This document shows, piece after piece, positions 34,369 through 43,539 of a stretch of 64,000 bases of DNA. Numbering within the stretch: the first letter of the stretch is position 1; every line of letters starts with the position of its first letter. Source of the DNA: Clostridium lundense DSM 17049 (GTDB lineage: Bacteria; Bacillota; Clostridia; Clostridiales; Clostridiaceae); assembly GCF_000619945.1 (NCBI RefSeq), contig NZ_JHVC01000017.1, forward strand, positions 25,092 through 89,091, read 5' to 3'. The translations under genes were made by a program, and so were the position numbers. The notes beneath the pieces were generated by a model. It ran no database searches, was not told where the DNA came from, and worked only from the letters and a program-made list of their open reading frames with translations.

Positions 34369-35655
34369 TTATTTTTTATCCCATGATGTATTTTTTTCTA
34401 TGCCAAACTGTCTTGCTTTCGCTGCTACAGTTTTATGACTTATGCCAAGAGCTTTTCCTGCAGCATTGTAACTTCCATACTTCTCCAAAGCTACTTTTAT
34501 TATCTTCTTTTCATAAAACTTTAGTGGAAATATTGTATCTTTGCTATTAATTTTTAATATATCTTGTAATGTGTTATCTTTTATTATGTTATCATCTCCA
34601 ATTCCTATGGAGTTTTCACTACCTTGAAGTATATAGTTTGGTATATCTGCAATAGTTAAATATCCACCTTCCTTAAGAGTTATTATTCTTTCCATAATAT
34701 TTTCTAGTTCTCTCACATTTCCAGGCCAACTATAATTAATAAATACTTTCATTGCATCTTCATTTACTTTTCTTATATCTTTATGCATTTTTAAATTCAT
34801 CTTTTTTAAAAAGTGATTTACTAAAAGAGGTATATCCTCTTTTCTTTCCCTTAAATTAGGCAAAATTATAGGTATAACATTTAACCTATAATATAAATCT
34901 TCTCTAAATTCTTCATTGTCTACCATTCTCTTAAGATTTTTATTAGTAGCTGCAATAATTCTAGCATCTGTTTTTAGAGTTTCCTCTCCCCCAACCCTTT
35001 GAAATTCCTTTTCCTGCAATACTCTAAGTAATTTTACCTGCATACTCTTTTCCAAATCACCTATTTCATCTAAAAATATACTCCCGCCTTTGGCCAATTC
35101 GAATTTACCAAGTTTCCTTCTAACCGCTCCTGTAAAAGAACCTCTTTCATGTCCAAATAGCTCACTTTCCAAAAGATTAGAAGGAATTGCTGCACAATTA
35201 ACCTTTATAAAAGGTCCTGTGGCTCTTTCACTTCCCCTATGTATTCCCTCAGCAATAAGCTCTTTTCCAGTTCCACTTTCTCCATAGATTATAACAGTAG
35301 AAATACCTTTTGAAGCCTTTAATGCTATATTTAATGCATTCTTTGCTTTTTTACTTTCTCCAATAAATTTTATAAAGGGATTTTTGTTATATGTATTTAT
35401 GTTAAAATAATGATACTTTAATTTTTCATTTATTTTATATTTGTTTATCTTATCATTAGTACCCTTGTTCTTGCAATTAAAATAGGCATCTTTTATATCT
35501 TCTCCTATAAGTACTTCAGGGGTAGTTTCTAAAAAAGTTGCATACAAATTGTTAGCATAAACAATTTTTCCATACTTATCAACAATACATATACCCTTTT
35601 CTTCCTTATCTTTACACTCTCTACTTTGGCTCAATTGTTTTCTTTCTTCCACCAT
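34369..35655 (-). CDS. Sigma-54-dependent transcriptional activator of the glycerol/dihydroxyacetone operon
   Basis: A 428-residue enhancer-binding protein: N-terminal PAS-like domain (CIVDKYGKIVYANNLYATFL), AAA+ domain with Walker A GESGTGKE, the sigma-54 contact loop as GSFTGA (a tolerated variant of GAFTGA), Walker B GGSIFLDEIGDL and R-finger region, then a C-terminal Fis-type helix-turn-helix NAAGKALGISHKTVAAKARQ. It should bind the repeats at 34245-34292 and activate the -24/-12 promoter. The PAS domain suggests a small-molecule or redox input rather than phosphorylation. ATG at 35655 follows AAAGGAGGGATT. Functional link to glycerol is by position. Confidence 0.93.
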   Translation of the reverse strand: MVEERKQLSQSRECKDKEEKGICIVDKYGKIVYANNLYATFLETTPEVLIGEDIKDAYFNCKNKGTNDKINKYKINEKLKYHYFNINTYNKNPFIKFIGESKKAKNALNIALKASKGISTVIIYGESGTGKELIAEGIHRGSERATGPFIKVNCAAIPSNLLESELFGHERGSFTGAVRRKLGKFELAKGGSIFLDEIGDLEKSMQVKLLRVLQEKEFQRVGGEETLKTDARIIAATNKNLKRMVDNEEFREDLYYRLNVIPIILPNLRERKEDIPLLVNHFLKKMNLKMHKDIRKVNEDAMKVFINYSWPGNVRELENIMERIITLKEGGYLTIADIPNYILQGSENSIGIGDDNIIKDNTLQDILKINSKDTIFPLKFYEKKIIKVALEKYGSYNAAGKALGISHKTVAAKARQFGIEKNTSWDKK

Positions 35656-35910
35656 AATCCCTCCTTTAATTACATTTTTTTACTGCCATTATATTACCAT
35701 TATACCATAAGTATAGGTTCTATAAAAAAACTAATAACTAACAAAGTATAAGCAAATACTATTTCTGAATATTTTTAATTATCTGCATTTCAAAAAAGGG
35801 CTTATATATTTTTTTGATTTGGTATATAATTCTTTAACGTACTAAGAAAGTTTTAATACTATAATTATGGTAATAATAATTTTTGTATATATTAATAAGG
35901 GGGTAATGTG

Positions 35911-36807
35911 ATGGACATTAATTTAATAGGTGTTCCTATTTATTATGGATCTGATATAAAAGGTGTTGAATTTGGTCCTAAAAAATTAAGAGAAAAAAAT
36001 ATTTATGGAGTTCTAAGTAAATACCATAATGTTTATGATTTAGGCGATTTGTATGTACCAACTGAAAAAGAAGAGAACAAATATTTTTACCATCCTAAAA
36101 TGAAATATTTAAAACCTATAACTGAAGTAAACACTAACTTAGCTCAACAAGTGTATGCCTCCTTAAGTTCAGGAAGCTTTCCTCTTATATTAGGTGGAGA
36201 CCATTCTCTAGGCTTAGGAAGTATTTCTGGTGTAAGTAAATATTACAAAAATTTTGCTGTAATTTGGGTAGATGCCCATGGAGATATAAATTCCTATCTC
36301 ACCACTGAAACTGGTAATGTTCATGGAATGCCTCTTGCAGCAGCTATGGGTATTGGCTATGAAGACTTAACCAATATTTATTTTCACGGTACAAAAGTAA
36401 AAACTGACAATGTATTTATAATTGGAGCTAGAGATTTGGATAAAGGTGAATGTGAACTTATTGAAGAAAAAAATCTTAATGTGTATTCTACAGCAAGAGT
36501 ACAAGAAAATGGTATAAGTTCTGTCCTTGAAGATGTATTAAATAAAATAAAGGATTTAAATATTAAAGCTATCCATTTAAGTTTTGATATAGATTGCATT
36601 GATTCAAATTATGTACCTGGAACTGGAACCCCTGTTAAAAATGGCATGACTATTGGTGAAGCCAAAACACTTTTAAAAGTTTTAGGAGAAACAAGACTTA
36701 TTAAATCTATGGACTTCGTTGAATTGAATCCTAAACTAGATAAAGATGATGAAACTGCTGATTTATGCATAGATTTATTAGATTGGGCGTTTAAATATAT
36801 TAAATAA
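35911..36807 (+). CDS. rocF: Arginase (ureohydrolase family)
   Basis: Hydrolyses arginine to ornithine and urea with a two-Mn centre. The 298-residue protein has the metal motifs GGDHSLGLGSISG, WVDAHGDIN and SFDIDCIDSNYVPGTGTPV, plus GNVHGMPLA, which is the arginase rather than agmatinase form. ATG at 35911 follows AAGGGGGTAATGTG; a GTG at 35908 is the alternative. Cytosolic. Monocistronic, with a strong terminator. A formiminoglutamase is less likely given the NVHGMPLA block. Confidence 0.9.
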   Translation: MDINLIGVPIYYGSDIKGVEFGPKKLREKNIYGVLSKYHNVYDLGDLYVPTEKEENKYFYHPKMKYLKPITEVNTNLAQQVYASLSSGSFPLILGGDHSLGLGSISGVSKYYKNFAVIWVDAHGDINSYLTTETGNVHGMPLAAAMGIGYEDLTNIYFHGTKVKTDNVFIIGARDLDKGECELIEEKNLNVYSTARVQENGISSVLEDVLNKIKDLNIKAIHLSFDIDCIDSNYVPGTGTPVKNGMTIGEAKTLLKVLGETRLIKSMDFVELNPKLDKDDETADLCIDLLDWAFKYIK

Positions 36808-36868
36808 ATTTTACCCATTCTCTATTATTTTAAAAATTTTATTCTGAACTGTTTATAATCTATACTCT

Positions 36869-36912
36869 AAAAATGGATTGTCTCAAAATTTTTTGAGACA
36901 ATCCATTTTTTA
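36869..36912. terminator. Strong bidirectional terminator between rocF and parC
   Basis: Near-perfect 20-base arms (AAAATGGATTGTCTCAAAA and its complement) with a two-base loop and T-tails on both strands. It overlaps the last codon of parC. Confidence 0.92.
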
Positions 36913-39786
36913 CTTAATAACTTCTATATTCTTTACATAGTCATCCATAACTACTATCATTATGTTATTTCCTCTACCAGCTCTATTTTGAACCTTTATA
37001 TTTTCTAATGGTACTATTTTGTCAACCTCTTTCATAGATTTTATCATTATCTTTTTATTTTCATCTTTTATAATAAAGGCAAAAGCTACCTTGTCATCCT
37101 CTCTAAGGCTTATTCCTGTAACTCCAGAAGCTATTCTTCCCATAGGATTTACTGAATTTTTATCAAACCTTATACTCATAGCTCTTTCTGTTATTATAAC
37201 TATATCTTCTTTTTTCTCTTCTTTTGAAAAATCTACAGCTATTAACTCATCTTTGTCATTTTTAAATTTATAACCCATAGTAACAAAATAGTCTCCATAA
37301 AACTCATTTATCATAGTTCTCTTCACCAATCCATTTTTAGTGAAGAAATATATGCTTAATTCTTCTCCTTCTTTAAATGATAGTACATTTAAAATCTTAT
37401 TTTTTCTTTGTTCATTTCCTAATAGATTTATTATGTTTATACCTTTATCCTCTAAGCTTTGAAGCATATAACATGGCATTAACATTGTACTTCCATCTTC
37501 TAAGAATAATAATAACTTCTCTGAACTATCTGTATTAACTATAAAGTCATAGCTTTTAACTCTTCCACTTACTTCTTTTATTTTTCCATTTTTCATTATT
37601 CCTAGATGAAAAGTCTTAAAGTTTCCTTCTTCTACAAAGTCTACACTGTGAATAAAGTCTTTATCACTTAAATTAAACAATTGTGTGGACGAAATATTTC
37701 TATCTACAGCTTGTAACGCTGGTTCTTCCATAGTAAACTCTAACCCTTCACCAGTTTTAATTTTTATAAACTTTTCTTCTCTATCTCTTGAAATTAGTTC
37801 TACCTTAATTAATTTTTCATCATCCTTAAGCTTTAATGCCATAAGTTTCGTATAGCTTGTATTGTATTTATCTAAATTAGTTTTCTTTATGGCTCCTTTA
37901 GAAGTTACAAATAGGAAATCTTTTTGAGCTGCAAAGTTGTCTATGGAATACGTATTCGCAATAACTTCTTCCTCTAAATTTAATCCCTTTATTAGTTCGT
38001 CAATTCTTTCTCCTTTTTCCTTCCATTTTAATTCTGGAATAGAAATCACTTTTATTTGATACATATTCCCCTTATCTGTAAATAATATTAATGTATCCTT
38101 TGTGTTGGAGTTAATTATAAATCTATTAAAATCTCCTTCTCTATATTCAATATCTTCTACATTAGCATTTGAACGGTTATAGGATTTCAGTGGGACCCTC
38201 TTAATAAATCCTTCATTAGACATAGTTATTATAACATCTTCTTCAACTATAAGATCTTCTACATCAATCTTTGCTTTTTCATCATCCTCAACTATAGCAG
38301 TCTTTCTATTATCAGCATATTTATTTTTTACTTCTAAAAGTTCATCTCTTATTACCTTTAAAAGTTCTTTTTCACTTTGTAATATTTTATTAAGTCTTTT
38401 TATTTCTCTTTCTAGTTCCTTATACTCTTTTTCAAATGTTTTTATTTCAAGCCCAGTAAGTCTATATAACATAAGTTCCAATATAGCTTCAGCCTGCATT
38501 TCTGTAAATAAAAACTTATTTACAAGATTATCTTTTGCATCTTTTTTAGATTTTGATGCTCTTATGGTTTGGATAATTTCATCCATAATATCTATAGCTT
38601 TAATAAATCCCTGTACTATATGAAATCTCTTTTCTGCAATTTCTAATTCTCTCTTTGTTCTTCTTGTAATTACATCCCTTTGATGATTTACATAGTGATA
38701 TATTATGGTTTTTAGCCCCATAGTTTCTGGCTTTCCATTAGCTAAAGCTACCATATTAAAAGGTAAGTTACATTGAAGGTCTGTTTTCTTATATAAATAT
38801 TTAAGAACTTTTGAAGCTGTTTCTTCATCAACAGATTTTTTAAATTCAATAACTGCTCTTACTCCTGTTCTATCTGACTCATCTCTTATATCACTTATAG
38901 CTTCTAATGCCTTTGAATGTTTTTTGTCTGCTGTCATTTCAGAAATAATTTGAAGAAGCTTTGCTTTATTTCTTCTATAAGGGAATTCTGTAATTACAAT
39001 ACCCAATCTTCCACTTTCCAACTTTTCAATTGATGTCTTAGCTCTTAAAGTAACCTTACCTGTGCCTGTTTCATATGCAGATAACAATGAATTTTTACCT
39101 ATAAGTATGCCTCCTGTAGGTAAATCTGGTCCCTTTATATATTCCATTAAACCTTTTGTATCTATATTATTATTCTCTATGTATGCTAAAGTTGCATCTA
39201 TTACTTCTCCTAAATTGTGTGGGGGAATATTGGTAGCAAGACCTACTGCTATACCAAAAGCACCATTAACAAGTATATTAGGATATCTTGCTGGTAATAC
39301 TTCTGGCTCCTTTTCAGATGCAGAATAGTTATCTACCATATTGACTACTCCCTTATCAATATCCCTTATCATTTCCAGGGCAATAGGTGTAAGTCTAGCT
39401 TCAGTATAACGCATAGCTGCTGCACTATCTCCATCCTGACTTCCCCAGTTACCATGTCCATCTATCAATGGTTTTCTAGTAGTAAAATCCTGTGCTAATA
39501 TTACCATAGCATCATATACTGAGGTATCCCCATGAGGATGATATTTACCTAAAATATCTCCTACAATTCTAGCTGATTTATAATAAGGCTTATCTGGAAA
39601 AGCTGAAAGCTTATATGATCCATAAACTATCCTTCTATGTACAGGCTTTAGGCCATCTCTAACATCTGGAAGTGCTCTATCCTTTGCCACTTCGACTGCA
39701 TAAGGTAAATAGTTGTCTGGCATAGCTTCTTCTATAGGCATAGAAATAATGTTTCTATCCTTTGGTATTTGTAATTTCTTTGACAT
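36910..39786 (-). CDS. parC: DNA topoisomerase IV subunit A
   Basis: Type IIA topoisomerase A subunit that cuts and religates duplex DNA, decatenating chromosomes with ParE. The 958-residue protein has RDGLKPVHRRIVY, the QRDR-type loop HPHGDTSVYDAM, and the catalytic Tyr127 in AAAMRYTEARL. The C-terminal half is a beta-pinwheel with repeated strands; the last blade carries QNRAGRG, close to but not a true GyrA box, which favours ParC over GyrA. It is on the long side for ParC. ATG at 39786 follows AAAGGGGTGTTTCA. parE lies 12 bases upstream, so the pair is an operon. Confidence 0.88.
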   Translation of the reverse strand: MSKKLQIPKDRNIISMPIEEAMPDNYLPYAVEVAKDRALPDVRDGLKPVHRRIVYGSYKLSAFPDKPYYKSARIVGDILGKYHPHGDTSVYDAMVILAQDFTTRKPLIDGHGNWGSQDGDSAAAMRYTEARLTPIALEMIRDIDKGVVNMVDNYSASEKEPEVLPARYPNILVNGAFGIAVGLATNIPPHNLGEVIDATLAYIENNNIDTKGLMEYIKGPDLPTGGILIGKNSLLSAYETGTGKVTLRAKTSIEKLESGRLGIVITEFPYRRNKAKLLQIISEMTADKKHSKALEAISDIRDESDRTGVRAVIEFKKSVDEETASKVLKYLYKKTDLQCNLPFNMVALANGKPETMGLKTIIYHYVNHQRDVITRRTKRELEIAEKRFHIVQGFIKAIDIMDEIIQTIRASKSKKDAKDNLVNKFLFTEMQAEAILELMLYRLTGLEIKTFEKEYKELEREIKRLNKILQSEKELLKVIRDELLEVKNKYADNRKTAIVEDDEKAKIDVEDLIVEEDVIITMSNEGFIKRVPLKSYNRSNANVEDIEYREGDFNRFIINSNTKDTLILFTDKGNMYQIKVISIPELKWKEKGERIDELIKGLNLEEEVIANTYSIDNFAAQKDFLFVTSKGAIKKTNLDKYNTSYTKLMALKLKDDEKLIKVELISRDREEKFIKIKTGEGLEFTMEEPALQAVDRNISSTQLFNLSDKDFIHSVDFVEEGNFKTFHLGIMKNGKIKEVSGRVKSYDFIVNTDSSEKLLLFLEDGSTMLMPCYMLQSLEDKGINIINLLGNEQRKNKILNVLSFKEGEELSIYFFTKNGLVKRTMINEFYGDYFVTMGYKFKNDKDELIAVDFSKEEKKEDIVIITERAMSIRFDKNSVNPMGRIASGVTGISLREDDKVAFAFIIKDENKKIMIKSMKEVDKIVPLENIKVQNRAGRGNNIMIVVMDDYVKNIEVIK

Positions 39787-39798
39787 TGAAACACCCCT

Positions 39799-41754
39799 TT
39801 AAAATTCCGCGTATTTGTACATATAATTTTTCCTTGGTTCTACTACATCCCCCATTAATAAAGATACCATTTTCTCAGCTTTAGCTGCATCTTCAATAGT
39901 AATTCTTTGTATTGTTCTTGTTTCTGGGTTTAGTGTTGTTTCCCAAAGCTGCTCTGGATTCATTTCACCTAATCCCTTATATCTTTGTATTAAACAACCT
40001 TTCCCAATTTCCTTCTTTGTCTTTTCTAATTCATCATCGCTATAAGCATATCTTACTACTTCTCCACCTTTTGCTTGTTTATAAACTTTATAAAGTGGTG
40101 GAAGGGCTATATATAAGTGTCCATTTGTAATTAATGGTTTCATATATCTATATAGATAGGTCATCCATAATGTTCTAATATGATATCCGTCCACATCCGC
40201 GTCTGACATAATTATTATCTTATCGTATTTTAAGTCTTCTTCTTTATAATTATCAAGGACACCAGTACCTACAGCTGTATTAAATATTTTAAGTTCTTCA
40301 CTACTTAATACATTTTCAAGTTTTTGTTTTTCTGTATTCATTATTTTACCTTTTGAAGGCATTATGGTTTGGAATCTTCTATCTCTTGCTTGTTTTGCGG
40401 AACCTCCAGCTGAGTCTCCTTCCACCACTATGAATTCAGCCACAGAAGAATCCTTCAGGGTACATACCGCAATTTTACCTGCTAATGGAGCCGTTCCCTT
40501 TCCTATTTTTTTCTTCTCCGCTTCATTTATCTTTTTTATTTTTTCTCTTCTAGCTGCAGCCTCTAATGCATTATTTATCATAAGAGAAGCAGTTTCTTTA
40601 TTATCCTCAATCCATTCAGAAAGTTTAGTATAAGCTAAATCATTCATCATAGTATAAGCTTCGTTATTTCCAAGCTTTGTTTTAGTTTGACCTTCAAATA
40701 CAGGATTAGTTAATTTTATCCTTACTATAGCAGTCATCCCTTCTCTTAAATCGTCACCTTCAAACTCAATGTCCTTTTCCTTTAAAAGATTAAGCTTTTT
40801 AGCCCATTCCTTAAAGGCTCTAGTCATACCTGTTTTAAAGCCTGTTTCATGAGTTCCAGATTCCGTAGTAGGAATATTATTTACATAGCTTGCAATATAT
40901 TCTGTAGTTGAATCTGTAAACTGCATGCATACTTCTCCATACATAGTTATTTCATTAACTTCTCTTTCCCCCTCAAACAAAATAGGTGGATTATGAAGTA
41001 CTGTTTTACTTTCGTTTAAATAATCTATAAAATCTAAAAGTCCTCTTTCTGAATGATATTCTTTTTCTATAGTTTCTTCTTTTCTATTATCTATAAGTTT
41101 TAAAGTTATTCCTTTATTTTGGAAAGCTAATTCTTGAAGTCTTTCATCTATAACATCGAATTTAAAATCTATTGTTGAGAAAACCTCTTTATCAGGCATG
41201 AAAGTAACTCTTGTTCCTGTTTCTTTTGTGTCTCCTACAGCTTCCAAATTAGTTACTGCTGTTCCTGGCATTTTTTTCTTCAAACCCTTATCATAGGCAT
41301 ATTCAAATCTTTGTTTAAATATCTTTCCGTTTTGCTTTACCTCTACTTCTAACCACTCTGAAAGAGCATTAACTACAGAGGCACCTACTCCATGAAGTCC
41401 TCCAGATGTTTTATAAATGGAATTATTAAATTTTCCTCCAGTATGTAGCTCTGTAAAAACCATCTCTACTCCTGATTTTTTCTTTACAGGATGTATTCCT
41501 GTAGGAATTCCTCTTCCATTATCTTCTATAGTAACACTTTTATCCTTATTTAACACAATAGTAGCTTTATTTCCAAAACCATTAGAAATTTCATCTATAG
41601 CATTATCTAGTATCTCCCATATGCAATGATGAAGCCCCTTAGCCCCTGTAGAGCCTATATACATTCCTGGTCTTACACGAACAGGCTCTAATTTTTCAAG
41701 GGATGTGAGGGCCGTTACATCATATAAAGAAGCTTTTTCAAATTCCTTTTCCAT
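39799..41754 (-). CDS. parE: DNA topoisomerase IV subunit B
   Basis: ATPase subunit of topoisomerase IV. A 651-residue GHKL ATPase with RVRPGMYIGSTGAKGLHH, EILDNAIDE, DNGRGIPTGIHP and GLHGVGASVVNALS, then the TOPRIM domain with EGDSAGGSAKQARDR and MSDADVDGYHIRTLW. The length and absence of an insert match ParE/firmicute GyrB. ATG at 41754 is chosen because GGGAGG is six bases upstream; ATG 41760 touches that site. First gene of parE-parC. Confidence 0.92.
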   Translation of the reverse strand: MEKEFEKASLYDVTALTSLEKLEPVRVRPGMYIGSTGAKGLHHCIWEILDNAIDEISNGFGNKATIVLNKDKSVTIEDNGRGIPTGIHPVKKKSGVEMVFTELHTGGKFNNSIYKTSGGLHGVGASVVNALSEWLEVEVKQNGKIFKQRFEYAYDKGLKKKMPGTAVTNLEAVGDTKETGTRVTFMPDKEVFSTIDFKFDVIDERLQELAFQNKGITLKLIDNRKEETIEKEYHSERGLLDFIDYLNESKTVLHNPPILFEGEREVNEITMYGEVCMQFTDSTTEYIASYVNNIPTTESGTHETGFKTGMTRAFKEWAKKLNLLKEKDIEFEGDDLREGMTAIVRIKLTNPVFEGQTKTKLGNNEAYTMMNDLAYTKLSEWIEDNKETASLMINNALEAAARREKIKKINEAEKKKIGKGTAPLAGKIAVCTLKDSSVAEFIVVEGDSAGGSAKQARDRRFQTIMPSKGKIMNTEKQKLENVLSSEELKIFNTAVGTGVLDNYKEEDLKYDKIIIMSDADVDGYHIRTLWMTYLYRYMKPLITNGHLYIALPPLYKVYKQAKGGEVVRYAYSDDELEKTKKEIGKGCLIQRYKGLGEMNPEQLWETTLNPETRTIQRITIEDAAKAEKMVSLLMGDVVEPRKNYMYKYAEF

Positions 41755-42106
41755 AAACATCCTCCCTTAAATCAAGTTCATCACAAATTAAGATTATATC
41801 AGATATTTTTTATAAAAACAAACGTTCCCATTTTACAGAACAGAAATAATTGCGAATTTACACACATTTCTCAAGAAAGCAGATGACAAAGTCAATTGTA
41901 ACTTATTAATAATAAATGATGACACTTTTCTTTTTCGAAAAGTACTTAATTAAACTTTATCTTACCTATGGATTAAGATTTCCTTATTTATTATCTATTC
42001 TTTATTATTTTTTATTTATAATTTAGAATTTTATATTTAAGTTATAGTTTCCATTTCACTTCTTCCTGCATATAAAATTATTAAAAGCATGAAAGGAGAG
42101 ATATTT
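41755..42106. other. 352-bp gap upstream of parE and the holin-like gene
   Basis: Divergent promoter region. Very A+T-rich; a possible worn repeat around 41985-42035 (TTATCTATTCTTTATTATTT). Nothing else supportable is seen. Confidence 0.4.
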
Positions 42107-42487
42107 ATGCCAAGTATAATACTTCAATATGTGCTCATTGTTTTTTTAGTTGTTGGCATTGGTTACCTTCTATACCTGCTAAAGGATAAGGGAATTACTA
42201 TAAAAGATGATTATTTTGGAATAACTCTATATATTCTAAATACCTTAACCGAACAAGATGCTACTCCTGAAAATGTAAAGAAAATATTGAGGGCTGTTTC
42301 TAAAGCTGTTAATTATGTAGAATCAAATTATAAAGATGAACCTAATAATATAAAAGAAATAAAAGCATTAGAAATGGCTAAAGAAATGATAAATGCATTA
42401 AATCTTAGTAGTCCAATTCCAGACGAATCTATAATCTATTTAATTAGAATTTCAGCAGCTTTATTACCCCCTAAAAATAAAGAATAA
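42107..42487 (+). CDS. Small single-span membrane protein, LL-H holin-like
   Basis: A 126-residue protein with one N-terminal membrane helix (MPSIILQYVLIVFLVVGIGYLL) and a soluble helical tail. The tail, AVNYVESNYKDEPNNIKEIKA...MINALNLSSPIPDESIIYL, resembles the C-terminal part of LL-H-type phage holins (AV..VEQ....K...A...L...GI.I.DE.I...IE). No endolysin or phage genes are nearby, so it may be a domesticated relative or only similar in shape. ATG at 42107 follows AAAGGAGAGATATTT; an upstream ATG at 42089 overlaps that site. Own terminator. Confidence 0.7.
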   Translation: MPSIILQYVLIVFLVVGIGYLLYLLKDKGITIKDDYFGITLYILNTLTEQDATPENVKKILRAVSKAVNYVESNYKDEPNNIKEIKALEMAKEMINALNLSSPIPDESIIYLIRISAALLPPKNKE

Positions 42488-42499
42488 AGCATAAAAAAT

Positions 42500-42545
42500 A
42501 AGAAGGCTAGCTACAGTATACTATAATCAGCCTTCTTATTTTTCT
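42500..42545. terminator. Bidirectional terminator
   Basis: AAGAAGGCT and AGCCTTCTT arms with T/A tails on both sides, between converging genes. Confidence 0.85.
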
Positions 42546-42573
42546 GCACTATAAAAACTCTATTTGTAATTTA

Positions 42574-43227
42574 CTATTCTTGTGAATTTGCTTTCTTAAA
42601 TACATATGTTGATGTAATTGTAGCAATTATTACTATGCATAATGGGATAATAAATTTTGCAGAACAAGGATTTAATATGTTTTCCCCCATAACTGAATAG
42701 CATAATGTTTCAGGTGATACTCCTATAAGAGACGCTAAAATAAAATCTCTATATTTTATTTTTGTTAATCCACATGTATAGCTTAATGGATCATAAGGTA
42801 ATACTGGTGGCAGTCTTAATAAAAGTAATATTTTAAATCCGTTTTTCTCCAGATTTGCATTTATGTTCAACGCTCGTCCTTTTAGAATCTTATCTATAGT
42901 AGCTTTTCCTAAAAATCTAGAAAGATAGAAAGCTAAAGTTCCAGATATGAAGAATCCAAACATATTTAACAGGAATCCTTCAACTGGCCCAAATAAAATT
43001 CCTCCTACTACAGAAAACATGGCCGCTGGCATAAAAAGCATTAGGGGCTTCAATCCACAGATAACTAAAAAAAACAATCCTGCATATTTCCCATAATTCT
43101 TTATATAATTAGCCAAGGTATTTATATTTATTTTTCTTATGTCTATATTAAACTTTTCCAAGATAATAATAACTACCAAAATCAAGATAATTATTATACT
43201 CAGTTTTAATATACCTTCTTTTTTCAT
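42574..43227 (-). CDS. TVP38/TMEM64-family membrane protein
   Basis: A 217-residue DedA-superfamily (VTT domain) membrane protein with about five or six helices. Core motifs are FSVVGGILFGPVEGFLLNMFG, ISGTLAFYLSRFLGK and LLLRLPPVLPYDPLSYTCGLT, then the second GxxPET-like IGVSPETLCYSVMG. Relatives act as lipid scramblases or undecaprenyl-phosphate flippases; the role of this one is not known. ATG at 43227 follows AAAGGAGCTATAT. Confidence 0.9.
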   Translation of the reverse strand: MKKEGILKLSIIIILILVVIIILEKFNIDIRKININTLANYIKNYGKYAGLFFLVICGLKPLMLFMPAAMFSVVGGILFGPVEGFLLNMFGFFISGTLAFYLSRFLGKATIDKILKGRALNINANLEKNGFKILLLLRLPPVLPYDPLSYTCGLTKIKYRDFILASLIGVSPETLCYSVMGENILNPCSAKFIIPLCIVIIATITSTYVFKKANSQE

Positions 43228-43439
43228 ATATAGCTCCTTTCAAATAATTTATGATCCCCTTATAACTTGATTATTATATCCATACGCCCAATACAATTTT
43301 ATCACATAAAATATTAATAACAATACTATTTTATACTGTTATCAATATTTTAGTTGTACTTAAATTAAAATAAATATTATTTTAGAAATTCGATTATTTA
43401 TTACACAAATTGTTAATTTACAGCTATAAATTAATGTTC

Positions 43440-43466
43440 TAAAGAAAGTGTATTTGCTTTCGATAT
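43440..43466 (+). promoter_or_regulatory. Sigma-28 (sigma-D) type flagellar promoter
   Basis: TAAA, 15 bases, TTCGATAT: matches TAAA-N15-GCCGATAT except the first two bases of the -10. It lies 73 bases before a chemoreceptor gene, the expected target of the motility sigma factor. Confidence 0.65.
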
Positions 43467-43539
43467 CATATACAAATATATTATTATTTCATGGATAGAA
43501 AGTTTATATTTTATATAAATTAATAAGGAGGACAATATT

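Noticed and set aside
36910..39786. GyrA rather than ParC
   Set aside because: Length would allow GyrA, but the last blade has QNRAGRG rather than a true GyrA box, and the partner gene order B-A away from an origin fits topoisomerase IV. Some doubt remains.
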